Positions 38,501 to 53,500 of a stretch of 64,000 bases of DNA are shown here, one piece after another. Within the stretch, counting starts at the first letter, position 1. Every line of letters begins with the position of its first letter. This stretch comes from Symsagittifera roscoffensis. Its lineage: Eukaryota > Xenacoelomorpha > Acoela > Convolutidae. Below the pieces are notes generated by a model. The model was not told the origin of the DNA, ran no database searches, and was given only the letters and a program-made list of their open reading frames with translations. The DNA is taken from the NCBI RefSeq assembly GCF_963678635.1, contig NC_087063.1, positions 4,130,580 through 4,194,579 of the forward strand, in the 5' to 3' direction. Position numbers and translations under genes: made by a program.

Positions 38501-41500
38501 CAAAAAAATTTGTTACAAGCGATGGAAGATAATGTACCCAGCGGTGACAAAGCCGAAATTACCTTATCAGAAACCCTTTAAGCCGAAAAAAAACAAGACT
38601 TCAGACTTCTGAAAAGTTAATAAGTCCACCTCACCCTCAAAAAATTTTATTTGCTTGTCAAAAGAAACAATATGAGAACACCAAGCCAATATAAAATAGG
38701 TCGAAACCTAGTAAGCCCAAAAAAGAAAAACAAAAGCTGAAAAAAATCGTAAAAACATTAAAACTAAGAAGATCTTAAGTCCCCCTCAGCCGCAAAACAC
38801 AGACACGCACACACGAAACTTTTTTCGCTTGTCGAAAGACGCAAAATGAGGCCAATAATCCGATACAATATACGCCAAACCCTATTAATCTAAAAAAGAG
38901 GAAAAAATCAAAAGAGCCGGAAAAAAAATTGTAATCATGAAAAACTTGAACTATATTTCTATTAAGAAATTTAGAATTTTGCGCAATCCAGAGGTGAGCA
39001 TAAAACAAAAAAACAATTCTGTTGAAACGACTCGAAATTAGGCCACTACACCGATAAAAAAAAGTCCGAAATCATTTGGGCAGAATAAAGTTTTAAACGA
39101 AAAATATATATATACGAAGTCAACTTTAGTAAAATTACAAACCAGAGGTTAATCAGAACACTAAAAGCAATTATATTTAAAAAATCTACAATATAGCAAC
39201 TAAGCCGACAAAACATAAGCAGACAATAAAAAGCCGACAACTTTTTTTTTAAAACGACTACTTCCCGTTAAAAAAAAAACAGGTCCGGTCAGTTTCTAAC
39301 CCAGGACCTTTGGCGTCCCAGGCGTATTGGTTACCTCCAGACTAAGTAAGCCGGAGACGACTAGAAATTTAAAATCAATATGAACCAAGATACCACTAGA
39401 TTCAAGTGATTCTGTTTACTAAATTGTTCACCCGAAAAAACAGTCTTAAGTTTGATAACGCTTACTAATCGCAAGCGTAATTACATTCCTTTAAGCAAAT
39501 GAATTTGAATTCAGCCAAAAAAAAATCAAAGGCCACACAGCGAAAAGTCAAACTTTGGTATCATCGTTGATTTGCAATTTCGTAACTGTAGAGCGTCATT
39601 CGCCTTCCATTTAGCACTTGGATTTGAATCGAAGAAACTGAAAAAGTCAAAAAACAAACTGCGAAAAATCAATTTGAGCATAATCAAGTGTTAAGATTTT
39701 CCTGAAAAAAGAAGATCAACACGCTCAATGTAAATATCTTCATAACGTTCACTAACACTTGAAAAACATAAACAGTTGAAAAAGTGAAAATAAACTGAAG
39801 TTAAACAAAATTGACATTTAATTTGAACGTTCAAAATTCAAAGAATGAAATTTATCACATTGAAGCTCTGTTTATTTCAAGAAGCTATGATCAAAACCTT
39901 TTTCAAGATACTATCCCAATTAGAGAAGACTGGATCACTTTTTATTCTGCAAGAAATCTGAAAGTAAAATCCAATTAAGTCATTCACGTTTTTTTAACGC
40001 GCCATTTGAATGAAGTTCTGTCATTCGAGAGCGCAATTAGCTTTATTTTAAGCAAATGAACTTTAATTGAATTTAAGAAATCAGATCGGTTTGATTTAAA
40101 AAAATTCAAAATCAAACCGCAAAAAGACCTGATGGAAAAAAATTATATAGCGATATAAGCGTAAACAAAGCCCCACCCTGCTTAAAATATCTAGAAAATA
40201 CGCATTCCAAAGACTGTTTCAATTTCCAACAAAAATTGCAGGAGAAACGCCCCTTTCTTTACAGAATTTCAGCAAAAAAAATCAATTTGGGGCCTTGATA
40301 TTTTTTATTAATGTTTTTATTAGTTATGACGGGTTCTGTCAGCAGAGTGTAAATGACTAGCTTGATACAAAGGTAATCCCATCAATAGCTGCTAATGCCC
40401 ACTAAGGATAAATTCAGCTCAATATATCTACTCATGTAACATCTTTTATAAATATTTGGTTTTTTATGTAGTTAACGATTTCAATTTTGTGTCCCCGTAT
40501 AGTTGACATGCATTTTAGAATATACTGCGGTTATGTGCACATGCTGGAGCTTTTATCTACCTAAAGTGGACTTTTTTCGTTTGCTTCCCCTTGGAGGCTT
40601 CAGTTTCTCATTTCACTTTGTTCTTAATTTGAAAACAGGCTAGATCCGATGTCCAGATGGTTGCTCATTATGTTCAGGCACTTCAGTTAAGTATAAGACT
40701 TTTCTGTTAAGTTTCTTTTCAACTAAGTCTTACATAATGGACGACTAGAGGATGATCGACACTTGGCTGTCCTGGATTACTATAAGTGCTTGATGTAAGC
40801 CTTTTTAACTTGACATAATTTACGAACAGCCAACCTATTTTTTAATCTACTTGCTGGTTTTAAAATTTTTTTAAAAAATCAGCCATGTAGATGAATTATT
40901 CGCGAAGATTCTCCCTCGTTACATAGAAATTCAAAGTATGTTGTTCAAATCTGTTTTTAGCCCCGGCCTTACCAACTGCAGGCACTTTCTGGAAGATCGG
41001 ACGTCGACCATTTAGCCTACGCCGCTCCCACCGTTCAAAAATATCTGCTCAAAAGCATGTTGAAACAGAGACAAGGCTGAGCTTCGCATCAATTGCGCTA
41101 CAAAAATCAACCACTATGATTAAAAGCAAATGAAAAGACAAATCAAAGTTTTAAAAGAAAATTATATGTCAAAAAATATATATCAAATTGCAAAAGAGCC
41201 AAAAAATCCTGGAACAAAATAACCTGTACCATAAATAAACTTAAAAGGAGCTTTTGGAACTCTAGAAGGAAGCCGAACCTTCAAAACTTCCTTTCTGCGG
41301 AAACTAAGCCGACAAAAATAAGCAGACAGACGATCGTCAAAAACAGCCGAAAATCTTCAGTTTGTGAAAAATCAAGTACCGATTGAAATCAAGCTACCGG
41401 GCGTTGTCGCAAGATTAAAGATAGTCCAAATCTGTTCACCTTATTTCTGCAAAAACTATAGCGTCAAAAATATGTTAAATCACCCTAAAGTCTTTGATTT

Positions 41501-44500
41501 TAGCAGAAATCAAAGGGAAGACTAGAATGGAGTAGAACCGTTTGACATACCCAGCTCGTAGTGTGTTTGGAAGAGTATTTTACAATAAGGTCGAAGTCTG
41601 GTTTCAGTTTCTCATTTCAAGTTTCCATATAATTGAAAACTTGCTAGATGAACGATACACGTGCGTATCACTTAACGCTAGTAGACCTTATACTCCTTTT
41701 GTTGCCTTTTTTAAAACTATGTCTCATATTGTGGACGATGCCATGTTTCTATTTCCATTTAGAATTTATCAATATATGAAAAAATCCTGGATGATTTATA
41801 CACATGGCACAGAAGAGAAGCTGAGCTTCGCGCCATTTGCGATTTAAAACAAAAAAAAATCGAAAAGGTCGAAAAAAACTAGATCTATCAAAATGAATAA
41901 GACTAGTTTTGAAACAAAAACAAGCCAAGACAAAAGAGTGTGAAATAAGGATCAGACGACAATGTACCCAGCGGTAACAAAGCCGAAAATACCTGGTCAG
42001 AAACCCTTTAAGCCGAAAAAAAATCCACATGACTTAAGACTTGTGAAAAATTAAAAAGTCCACCTCACCCTCAAAACACAAAAATTTGATTTGATCGTCA
42101 AATGCAATAATATGACGCCACTAAACCGATATAATATAGGCTAAAACCTATTAACCCCCAAAAAAAAGAAAACAAAAGAAAGCCGAAAAATTCTTTAAAA
42201 AGTTTAAGAAAATATTACACCCCTCACCCTCAAAACACAGAAACGCACACATACTTTTTTTCGCTCGTCGAAAGACACAATACGAGGCCAAAAAGCCGAT
42301 ATAATATTTGCCGTAACCTATCAAGAGGAACAAAAAAAATCAGAACCAGGAAAAAAATTGTTGCCATGAAAAACTTGAATTATAATTCTATTAAGATTTT
42401 TAGCATTTTGTGCGATCCAGAGATGAGCATGAAAATTATGCTTCCGTTGAAATAACACCCAATTAGATCACTAAGCCGAAAATATAGGCCTAAACTTAAT
42501 AAGTCAAGTTAAGTAAAATTACAAACAGCAGAGGTAAATCAGAACACCTAAAGCAACTATATTGTAATCATGTAAGCCGGAGACGCAAAAAAAATTGGTT
42601 TCACTATGAACTGAACCAAAATTTACCATTTCTACTTTTGACTATTCGGTGAACAAAGTTATTTATGGGGGAAAAGTCTAGTACCCGATATTATTACCCT
42701 TTCTTATCGCAAGGGTAGTAATCATTAGTAAACGATTGACCTTGATCATGATGGTTATATAGTACACGGTGTTTAATGGCAACAATTTTCAATATAATCT
42801 AAGCCCACTTAAAGAGCCGAGGAGCATGATCCAACAATTTATTTACAAAAGAAAGCGATGGCACTTTCGAGTTCAAGAGAGAGAGAACTAAAGAGCCTAG
42901 TGATGATCAAATAGGCCTCTTCTGGTGTGTTTGTAAAAAATATGCCTTACATGGTGGATGATGCGAGGTTTGTGTCCTCGTGTTTCAGCTTCCCGTCCAG
43001 TGCCAGACCCCTCTTGTCTTTGTTCTCACTCAGCAGAGGTGTCACAGTGTACACTTTGGTCAGAGTCTGGCTCGGCCCCACCGGCATTCGCTCCTCACTC
43101 TCCAGCTCCGCCACCGGACACTTGTACTGGGCTGTGCTGAACAGACAGATGTCCGCTATCTGCCGTACACTCACCTTCACCTAACACGAAACTCACATTT
43201 GTTATCCACTTTTTCGATTATAGGCTAAAACAAGCCGAAGGGCCAACAAACCGATAAGAAAGATTACCATTCCAAAAAGACGAAAATTAATATTGTCACG
43301 CAACGTAACGAGAGATTACCACTGTTTTTATGCAATTGTTACGTAATTCTGATGCTATTTACGTTGTTCTGATGTAACTTCGGCTTCAAGATATGGCGGT
43401 TTGTTGAACATCCGCCATTTTGTCATGAGCACCAATAATACGACATATCTCATTACAATGCCACGTTTCGCCCATAACACATTGCGCCCCTTTTGAATTA
43501 AGTGGCATATTCCGCCCCTTGCAGATTTTGCTTTCCAATTTTAATGACTATTAGAGGAGAATCGTACGAGGGAAAAATGATCCACTAAAAACTGAGCTGC
43601 CAGACACAGAATCAACACAGGCGAAGCTGTACTTAGCAAACACCAGCAAAAAAGACAAGAGGGAGCTTCAAAAAGCAGGAAAAAATGATCGTAAGAACAA
43701 AAGCTTTAAAAAAGAATTAGCCGACTACGGGATTCACACCACTGACCACCAGATAATGAATCATTGGCTTCCCTGACAGCAGTATCTGTCCAAGCTGTCT
43801 GCTGTAGTTTACATATCTACTACTAAATACTAGACAGCAAATGATGTGATTTATTGTAACGGATAAAACACCGTCTTCCTAAATCTCTCGCCAATGAAAC
43901 TGAATACGAAAACCTTAGCCTCTTGATTAACATTTTAGTTTTTAGGCCAACTTTGACTAGCTCAAAACACGTTCTCTGTGTCGAGAAAAACTGGTCTGAA
44001 TTTTTCGTATTTTTCCGAAACCGGCTACCCTGGTTTATGTGTGTTTTTGTTTACTTTTTTGACGCTCTTGTTGGAATTGTTTGTGATGGTGACATTGACA
44101 CTGATGCTCTCCCCGTGGTAATACATCTCCTTGTCCAGACTAGCCTCCAAGTGTAATGGGTTGGAACTCATGATGAACTCGCGACTCGTCTCTGCCGACG
44201 GCTGCGGCGCCTGCTTCTTCGGCGCATACGTCAGCTTCCGAATCGCCAGACGCACCGAGTTCCTGAAGCAATCCTGATCATTAGCATTCAAAAATGTCTT
44301 ACATATATAAAATAAGTATTACTACATAGTGAAATGATATATTATCATGTTCTTTCTTCTCCAACCTGCGAATTTCGATTTGTAATTATTTGGCTCTACA
44401 CAACCCGGATCCATAAAAATTGGCCTAAGGACCAATTAGGCGAATCTAAACATAATTTTTCTCCGTAAAATCATTCGTAGCATCATGGAAAAATGCTTAT

Positions 44501-47500
44501 ATGCGGGTAGAAGCAAGAGCTTTTTTATCATGAATCAATGGGTTTTTAATTAATTAGTCCCCGGCCCATCTCCTACCATTCAACCTTGGGCCTTTTTTCC
44601 CTGGGGAAGAGAGATGTCATTCATTCTGCCGCAGCCAATCCCACCTAGCGGAGGCGGATGACACTGGGACCTCCAACCGTGACCGAACCGGGATTCATAC
44701 CCTCGACCTTTGCGTTAAAGGCCGCGCGTCTTACCCACTCAGCCACGGCTGCCCATAAACCAATGGCTAATTTACACCTTTTTTGGTTCACAAAATTTCA
44801 CAAGGTTGCCGGGCCATATAAACTTCTACCCAAGTTTGAGTAAACACCTTGGCAGTTTCAAGATTTATTTTATTTTGTCCGGATAGATTTTATCAGGATG
44901 CACTTTTTCTCTGATCTGATTTGACAGAAAAATGCTCACAATTCAGGGTTGACATGTTTTAAAACAAGGTGTTTTAAAAACCATTTTGAAACATAGCCAA
45001 CAGACAGTTGAAGAAGTATCAATGACGCAAGAAAGAAGAAAAATACTGACTTGTTTAAAAACATTCACTTTTGAAATTCTAAGACAAAAACAGACGACCT
45101 TAAAGCCTTTTTTAAATTCTAGAACAATTTATGATAAACAATTTTTGATAAAATAAACCCAATTTGAAAAAAAACTGGATCATAAGCGTTAGTTTATATT
45201 TTGCTATATTTCTCAATAAAATTTTGTACTAAAATTGTTTTCAAACTGTTCTAAAACGTTTTCAACGTTTATGCGTTTTTTAATCAAGCCTTTACAATTT
45301 GACGGAAAGACGGCGCACATTCATACTTGAAGAAAGCAAAACAAACATCAATAAAACTTGCTGGTTAAAAATTTAGTAAGAATATATAATATTTTTCATT
45401 TTTGAGCGCTTTTTGAAATGCAAAAAATGAGTTTTTTGGAGCGCGCTTTTTGCTGAAATTTACTTTTTATTGGCGCCTATTGGGGACCCGTGTTCAGGGG
45501 ATCGAATGCCAATATGTGTCAAAAATATTGACAACCGAATGAAAGGGCGCGTGAATAATATCTTCATGAACTCCGTCAATTTTTTTCTTTCGGGGAAACC
45601 TGGGTAGATTATCATGCACAGGCTTGAAATTAACCTGCGGCGCAATTACCGCAGAATACGATTAAATTTTGAAAACGCAGATTCCCGCAAAAATTCCGCT
45701 TGATTGACGCTTAAGTAAAGAAGATTTGTGAGAAAAGATTCCGAAATTTTTCTTCTGAGGTATTGGCCCAAGTATGCCTTAAGGTTAAAAAAATCGTTTA
45801 ATTTTTTTTGCACAATTTTTGATTCAAAATGAAAAATTCGACGCTTGAAAAACTCAAGTACCCAACAAAAAATTCAAAATGAAAAATATTTTGGGTGCAA
45901 TTGTGTTTATGAGTGTCGTCAAAAAGCTAATTTTGGCAACAACATGATTTTTTGGCAAAACTTCCGCTTTTTACACGCGGAATTTTACTTTTTCTCCAGA
46001 AAGGCCCGCATAATAAATAAAAATTGCCCGCAGTCCGCAACTACTTGTGCCCGCAGATTTTTGCCAAGCCATGCAACCCAGTCCATAGGAAATGTCACAA
46101 ATTCAGTGACGCTCTATTTGACTGCCATTGCTTCGACAAATGCTTCCTGATTTCCGAGTTGGAAGTCTCATTAATTTGAGCATTTCAGCTCCAGAGCATC
46201 TTCATGTCACCGCAAAATCAATCATTCTGCTTCGTCAGATGCATAGCTTCCAGTCGTAATTTTAATAGATGAAAAGGCGACATAAATGAGAATCATGGCT
46301 ATTTTGCAACCCCCCCCCCCCCCCCCCCCCACAAATAACATCAAAAAGAGATTTTGCGTGTTAACCATTTATTATACAAGGTCGTACACGGACAACATGT
46401 GTTCAGAAGAGGTTTTTTATCAAGTATGCCCAATTTCGGCGGAAAAAAAACACCTCGCTACGTTGAAGCATTTTTCAATTTGTAAATTCACAGGTGGGGT
46501 GGGAAAGGGTTAAAAGACCGGGCATTAGCATTTACAATATGTCCTAATTTCCAATTCTGAGCACGTCTTTTGCAAGTCAGTCGCAAGTCCATTCAGTGGA
46601 CTTAAATTTTGTTCAGCTTCACAACTGGAGCTTATACCATAACAAATTTACAACACTTGCAGAAGCATAAAAACTGTTACCTTTTCCTTTATGATGTAAT
46701 TAAGGTCACGCTTTTCTTATTTTTCATTTCCCGACATGATTTATACTCAGAGCAGAGACGCTAATAACGCAACGGTCTTGTCTGCACGTATAATTAAGTC
46801 CCCTTTTCTAAGCGAAACTCGCGTTAACTGTCACTTTTGGAGCACTTCTAGATTTTTGAAGTCCTTCTCAACTTAATTTGCACTAGCATCGATTATATCA
46901 GAACCGAAACCGAAATTAAAGTTTAATTTTATCGACACATCTTATTTTAAATTAAGCACGAAGGTAAAAAAAATAAGAAAGAACAACTTGAACTATCAAG
47001 TGCTACATACATTAGATAACCACCATGGTTTTTAAATTCACTGCTGTTTGATAACAGGGAACGTCGGTTATTACCAAGCATACACTGCATTTTGAGTTGT
47101 TTTTTTTTTAAATTATGCCTTTCTTTTCCTTTACCTTTTGTATTCTGACCGAGGAAATAAACTGCGTTTTGAAAGATCCACTTCCGCTCATTTCATAATT
47201 CAGTTCACAAAAATTCTTGTCTCGTATTTCAGCAAATTAGTCTCCTATATTCACCCCTGGGGTTGGAGTCAATTTTCCAATAAGTTCAGTACCATTCGGA
47301 CGCTAATGCGAAAGTAATCATTTTGCGCACGGACTGTTTAATTTGTTCTCTTTAGTTCTCCGGCGTTCGAAGAAAGTGACGCAATTTTTAACAAAATTTT
47401 TAACCCAGTGAGTAAGATAATGATGCCCTATCCCCGAAACTTAAAAATATATATATATATATATATTACCTGCAACCATTTTACGCAATGCAAAATGTTT

Positions 47501-50500
47501 TTAACCTTGAAGAATTATATGACTACTTTTTGAAACGTAACAAAACAAGAATAGGCAAAAGCGGTACAGGAAACACAATTTTTAAATTATTTTCCATGAT
47601 TTTTCCAAAATGTAACTGATTTTTTTGTGTGTGGGCAGAAAGAAAAAAGCTAGCTTAGAACGAACCAACAATCGCTTTATTACAAAACAAAGCCAACAGA
47701 TAATTGAAAAAGAGTGAATGAACGCAAGTTATTAGAAAAAAAATAGTGAAAGCTAGAAAATTAGTTTTATGAAAAATTGGAAAAACTTTCGAATTTCCAA
47801 GAAAAAAGAAACTTTCGAATTCTCAGAAATTCACAGCTCTTTGAATTTCTGAGACAATTAATGACTGGCATTTTTGGATAAAATTAACCCAATTCGAGAA
47901 ACCCAGGCGTATTAATTGCCTCCAGGCTAAGTGTGCCTGGAACGATAGGAAATTTGAATTCATTATAAACCACGGTAGATGAGTCTAGATCAGTCATGTG
48001 AACAAAGTTATTTACGGTGAAAAGTCTAGTACCCGATGGCAATACCCTTGCTGATCTCAAAAGCAAATGTTGAATAAACAAAGCGCTGATTCAAGTACCA
48101 AAGTGCTAATAAGCCGATCTAATATTGGCATTGCACATCATACCTTACAGACTTAGGCTTAAATGCTTATCACGTGCACATGTCGTGTTGCCTTACCTTC
48201 AATAAAAGCAAGCACTAAAATGAAAATAAACGCCAACATCTTAAAGTCTTTAGAAAAACTGTTTCGCCCAAAAACATCGTACTATAATTAAACACCGAAA
48301 AAACATAGCAAGAGGTCAGTAAGCCTATGAAAATTAATTTGAAAATCCTGATAGAAAATATGTCAGCCCGTAAGTAACCCAAATATTCAGCCTGCATAAA
48401 TGGCCTAGCCGCAAAAAAAAACATAGCGAACGCAAGGGCACGGACAATTTATGCATTTACGTCGAAGCCTAATTTCTTTGTTTTGTACGCATAGATTTTA
48501 TCAGGATGCCATTTTTCTCTGATCTGACTTGACAGAAAATGCTCACAATTCAGTGTTGGCACGTTTCAGAACAGGGTGTTTTAAAAACCTTTTTAAAACA
48601 TAGCGAACAGACAGTTGGAAACTAGTTAATGAATGCACGAACAAAAAAATTGACTTCTTTTTTTGAAAAACTTCGACTTTTTCAAACAAAAAAATATTTC
48701 GCCTCAAAAAATCATTGAAGATCGAGAGCAAATTACTTTCGGCACTTTTTTGATGAAATTAACCCAATTTGAGAAAACTGGATTATCAGGGAAAATGTTT
48801 TCATTCCCCGCTGGCAAATATGAAAAATTAACATTACGAGGCCAAACTGTGCACTGGATAGGCGCACAAGTTTGTGTCTGTATGTTCCTGGATTTCACAG
48901 ACAAGCCTTTAAAAATGTTAAAATTTTGTCGGAACGATCAAAGAAAATGAAAGAACAAAAGAAGAACAAAGGGAGCGTCCTTGTTGCGGAATCCGCTTAC
49001 AATGCACAAAATGCACAGTTTGGCCTCGTAATGAAATTCCTTTTTAGAAACTAGAAATAGATCACGTTTTTTCGCGGCATTTCAGCTTTCATAATCGGAG
49101 AAAAGATTTCATTTTGTCTAGCTTCTATGAATTGAACTCAAACTGAATTGAACTCAAAAAAAGCATACATACTTAAGGGCATTCTTGTGGATTTATAAGT
49201 ATGAATGCCATTCTTTTGTTATAAGAGCATTTTTAGACTTTTCCTGGAAAAAAATCATGACGACCAATATAAGAGTCTGAATAACAATCATCAACTCTTG
49301 AAAACTGAAAAACTTTGAAACCTCTCTTTAAAGCACAGACAAAAACGCTTAATTACTTTGTTGAATAAATTTTGCTACGAAGTCGCACGGAAATTAAAGT
49401 AGTCTTACATTTCCGCTATATCAACAACCGACCCTATCGATACAAGATCCGAAGCTGCACTTCGCAAAAAAGTACAAAAAAATCGAACGGGAGGTTTAAA
49501 ATGGAAAAAGAAAAATATGGCCAAAAGACAGTTGGAAAAGTGTCAATTAACTAGGAAAAAAAAAATCTTTTTGTTAAAACATTTCAAGTTTATAAGAAAA
49601 ATTATACTATCATGATGTCCTGGGAAGTATGTCAATTGGCAAACTACATATACTTAAAATCCACAGGACGTTTAAGTTTCTTCTCCCTGTTCAATTGACA
49701 CTTGATTAAATAAAATTTTGATAAAGAAAAAAAATTCCCTCTGCCCTCGAGTTGGGGTCTACTGTCTTTTCAACTGTGCAGTAACTCCTTGCTTTCTTCA
49801 AACAATAGCCTCTAAAAAAGCGGATACATCACATGCTATAAACACCAGTTTGTTTAGCACTAATTGAAGCAAGTTAGGTTGGAAGAAATATTCTGGTAAT
49901 ATAACACAAGCGTTTGCTTGTGCAAAAATACCACGGTATTTAGCTTTAACAGCAATGAAAAAAAGTAACGTGTAATGGAACTTGATAGTAGAAGTGCAAT
50001 TTTAAACTAATTGCGACACCACACCAAAATTCCGAAAAACCAAAGCGAGAAAATTTCAAAATGCATGTCTGGAATGATTTTTAATTTGAGGAAAACACAT
50101 TCAGCAATACAGTCGCCGAAGTTTAACAAACTTTAAAACATAAATCAAGCAGCAACTAAGCAGACACAAATTGGGCGCAAAATTATACTAAAAAACCTAT
50201 GCCCTATTAAGTTTTGATATTCTGAAAATTAATGCTCCCTGAGGAAAAAACCACAAGCCCTTTCTTCCTTCCAAATGACGCAAAATTGGAACACTAAGCC
50301 GAAATAAGCGATGCGGAAACCACATAGGCCAAAAAAAGTTTACGAGCACCACACGAAGGAAATTAAGTTAGGTTATTGGCTAAAAGACTTAAAATTACAA
50401 TAAAAACACTTTTATGGAAATTCAATTGAAGGTGGTAGCTGAGCCAAAACAACCCACAGAGGCAAAATAGGTCAAAAACTTTTTCAAACGAAAATATTTT

Positions 50501-53500
50501 TGTTACAAAAAATCAGGTCCTGGCCGGAGGTCCAAGAGCAGTCGTTATTTCTTGAATAAGTGAGCCCGAGAAGCCAACGAATATTTTGTGACTCCAGGAA
50601 CCAAACGATTCAAGTGACTTTGCTAAACAAGGCAAGGTGTCAGTCTGAAAACAGTCAATATTCCGATTTGATAAACCTTGCTAATTGAGCATGTCGCCGA
50701 TTTTTGCAGTCATCACTTTCGTAAAAACTTTCGGCAAAAGATGTTTAATTGAAAAATTCGAGTTCCCGCGTTTAGATCACATGTTCTCGCAAGATTGAAA
50801 CATGGTCAACATACAATTGGAGAACAGTCAGAGAACGCAAGTAACCAAAAAAACTGATGTTTTTTTTTAACTCAATTTTCTAAATTGAAAGAAAAAAGAT
50901 GCCCTTGAAGCTCTTTTAACTTCTGGAACAATTTATAATTGGAACTTTTTTTGATAAAATTAACCCAATTTTAGAGAACTGATCAAGAAGTAAACTTTCT
51001 AAAAATTGAATTCCCTTTTCAAAACTGATCAAGTCGATCACAATTTTACTGACATTTGCCTGTTTGCTGTTCGACAACGGAGTTTGTCCTCCTTTTAACA
51101 AAGGAAATGAACTGCATTTAAAAAGAAATCGAAAGTTAAACCGCGAAAAAGTAAATTTGAGCCTGATTAAATTTTAAGACTTTTCCTGAAAAACAAAACA
51201 AAAAACTAATCACGACCTATATAAAAGTCTGAACTACGTTTCGTTCAACGACTTCTAAAAACACTAAATTTTAATTTCATTTTATTTTTTGTTAGATAGC
51301 GAGAGAGGGTTTAATTAGATAGCAAACTGCAAAACTAAGGTATTAATAGCTAAAATAACTTTGAAACTGCAGCAGAAGTATAAAAAGAGCTCACCGTGTA
51401 AAATTCTCCTCCAAGTTAATTAGTCTAAAAATTGGGATAAAAAATCAGACACTTAACTTTCCACACACAAACACTTTTATAAATGTTTGGAACCCGAATC
51501 ACGGGCAATAAAGCTCGAATTTGATACACCTACGCGCTTTGAATTGCCTATAATCTAGTCGAAAATGACCACTATACGCCAGATTTCCATCGCCTTTTTC
51601 GAGAGTGGTTAGAGGATAACTGATGACAACAAACGTACCTTTTGTGTGGTTTGTCTTCTAAAGAGTCTGCCACATATGTTTTTAATTCATAGTCCACGCC
51701 ACAGGGCTGAAACAAGCAAAAAACTGCATGAAATTAGCGCATTAAGTGACAAACACAATGCACGAAACCTTTTAAATCAGACATTAATCTGGAACGAAAC
51801 CTTTTAAATCAGACATTATTCTGGAGAAACTGGTCGATATTTCCTCAAATTTTTATAATCCACCAAATTTTTATCTAGAGCGAGCCTCCAACATTAAGCT
51901 CCAAAACATCAAACTTCAAACGAAAAAAACCAAGCTTTATTTAATACTATGGAAATAATGATCGTTTTGGTACAAATCAGGAAGCTAGCAAAAAGAAGTA
52001 AACGTTATGGATTCTTTTTCGAGCTTAATGTGATTTATGAAAGCGCTTTGAAAACGCTTCAGTAGTATTTTTTATCGGCATAGCTCGGATAAATTCCAAC
52101 GCTTTGGGTCTATCTCGCATATCTTTTTCCGGCGATCCTTTTTGCCCAGAGCAGGGGCGGATCTAGGATTTTCTCGAGGGGGGGCGGCGGATTATCAAAA
52201 AATTTTTCAAAATTTTGTGGACCTTTTTTTAGGTCGACCGAATTTATTTTTCGCGCTCTCCTTAAGCTCGGTTTAGTTTCCCTGTTTTGGCCAAATGTTC
52301 TGCGCGTCAGGCAAAATTTTGAAAAAACAGTCCAAAAAGAAATTTTTAGGCACTTTTTGAAAAATTTTGACCAAAAATCGCGTTTTTTCGGTGCGCGCTC
52401 CCCCCTCAAAATTAGTATATATTGGTGCCGAAGGCGCCTTTAGAAATATTTAGGGTTGGTCGGCCAAAACTGGATTTCTTAAAAAGTACCAAAGGGGGAC
52501 CCTTTGGGTCGGCAGGGGGTCGAATCCCTGAGGGTGGGGGGCGTCCAACCCCCCCCCCCCCCCCCTAAATCCGCCCCTGGCCCAGAGTACACTTTACAAA
52601 TGTCACCGGTTGAGAACCTATAAACTAGTTTCTATACTCCAAAAAAAATGAACCCCCTGAAAAAGAATCGCAAGTCCTGCTCTTGCTGAGAAATTTATCT
52701 CGCTAGATCTTTCATTATCTGTCAGGATTATTTGTAGAAATCAGAGTATTGTCATCGCTTTTCGATATCGCCGCTTCTTTAAAATTCGTTTTCGCTTTTT
52801 CATTTATCTAATTTTATTTCGCTTATTCGCTTTATACTTTCGGTACAATTTTTATAAACGTTTTTTTTCACAAAGTGAAAAAAAAAACATAAAACCAGAC
52901 ATTGTTCTGACCTTAAGAACGCAAAGGAATTTAAAAGAACGAAATTTTTTTTCAGACCAAAAAAAATTATGAGCGATTATTTCTGATGAAATTCCGGGGG
53001 GTTTGAAAAATCAAAACTCTTTTGATAATGTTTTGGAAAATTTGCGATCGCTGTCGCCGCTTTTGCTTATATTCCTTGATCGGCCGCTGTCTTTTTTTTA
53101 CCGCTTTCGCTTTAAGCGGGACAATACTCTGGTAGCAATAGGAAACAAATGAAGGCCACTAACTTTCCCTGTGTCGCCCGGGGCAGGCTGAAGAGTGACT
53201 GATGCCGGAGTGGTTTGGGGGGACAGCTGGAAAAAGAAGGGGTAGGCATTGGGGCCTAGTTTCTTGATGAGTCTCTCCTGCAGACGGGTTAGATTAGTCT
53301 GTTCTGATTCTGGGGGTGGAGGGTACACCTGCTGCGTAGCAAGGTAGAGGTCTTTGCGGAATGTCAGCCCCAGCACGTCCAGGTCTTCCCGTCCGTAACG
53401 AAAAGCAGCCAGTACATGGCAATACACTAAACACGGTGGTGTTTCAACAAATGCAGTAAATTTTAATTTGGCGGTGTTGGGTTACTAGAACTTCAGAGAT

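Noticed and set aside
32551-42720. R2 repeats as Helitrons
   Set aside because: A 3' hairpin is present, but no CTRR terminus, 5' TC end or A|T insertion site could be established; left as an unclassified family.
43720-43800. tRNA gene or SINE on the minus strand
   Set aside because: Only a B-box-like string is present; no A box and no cloverleaf pairing.
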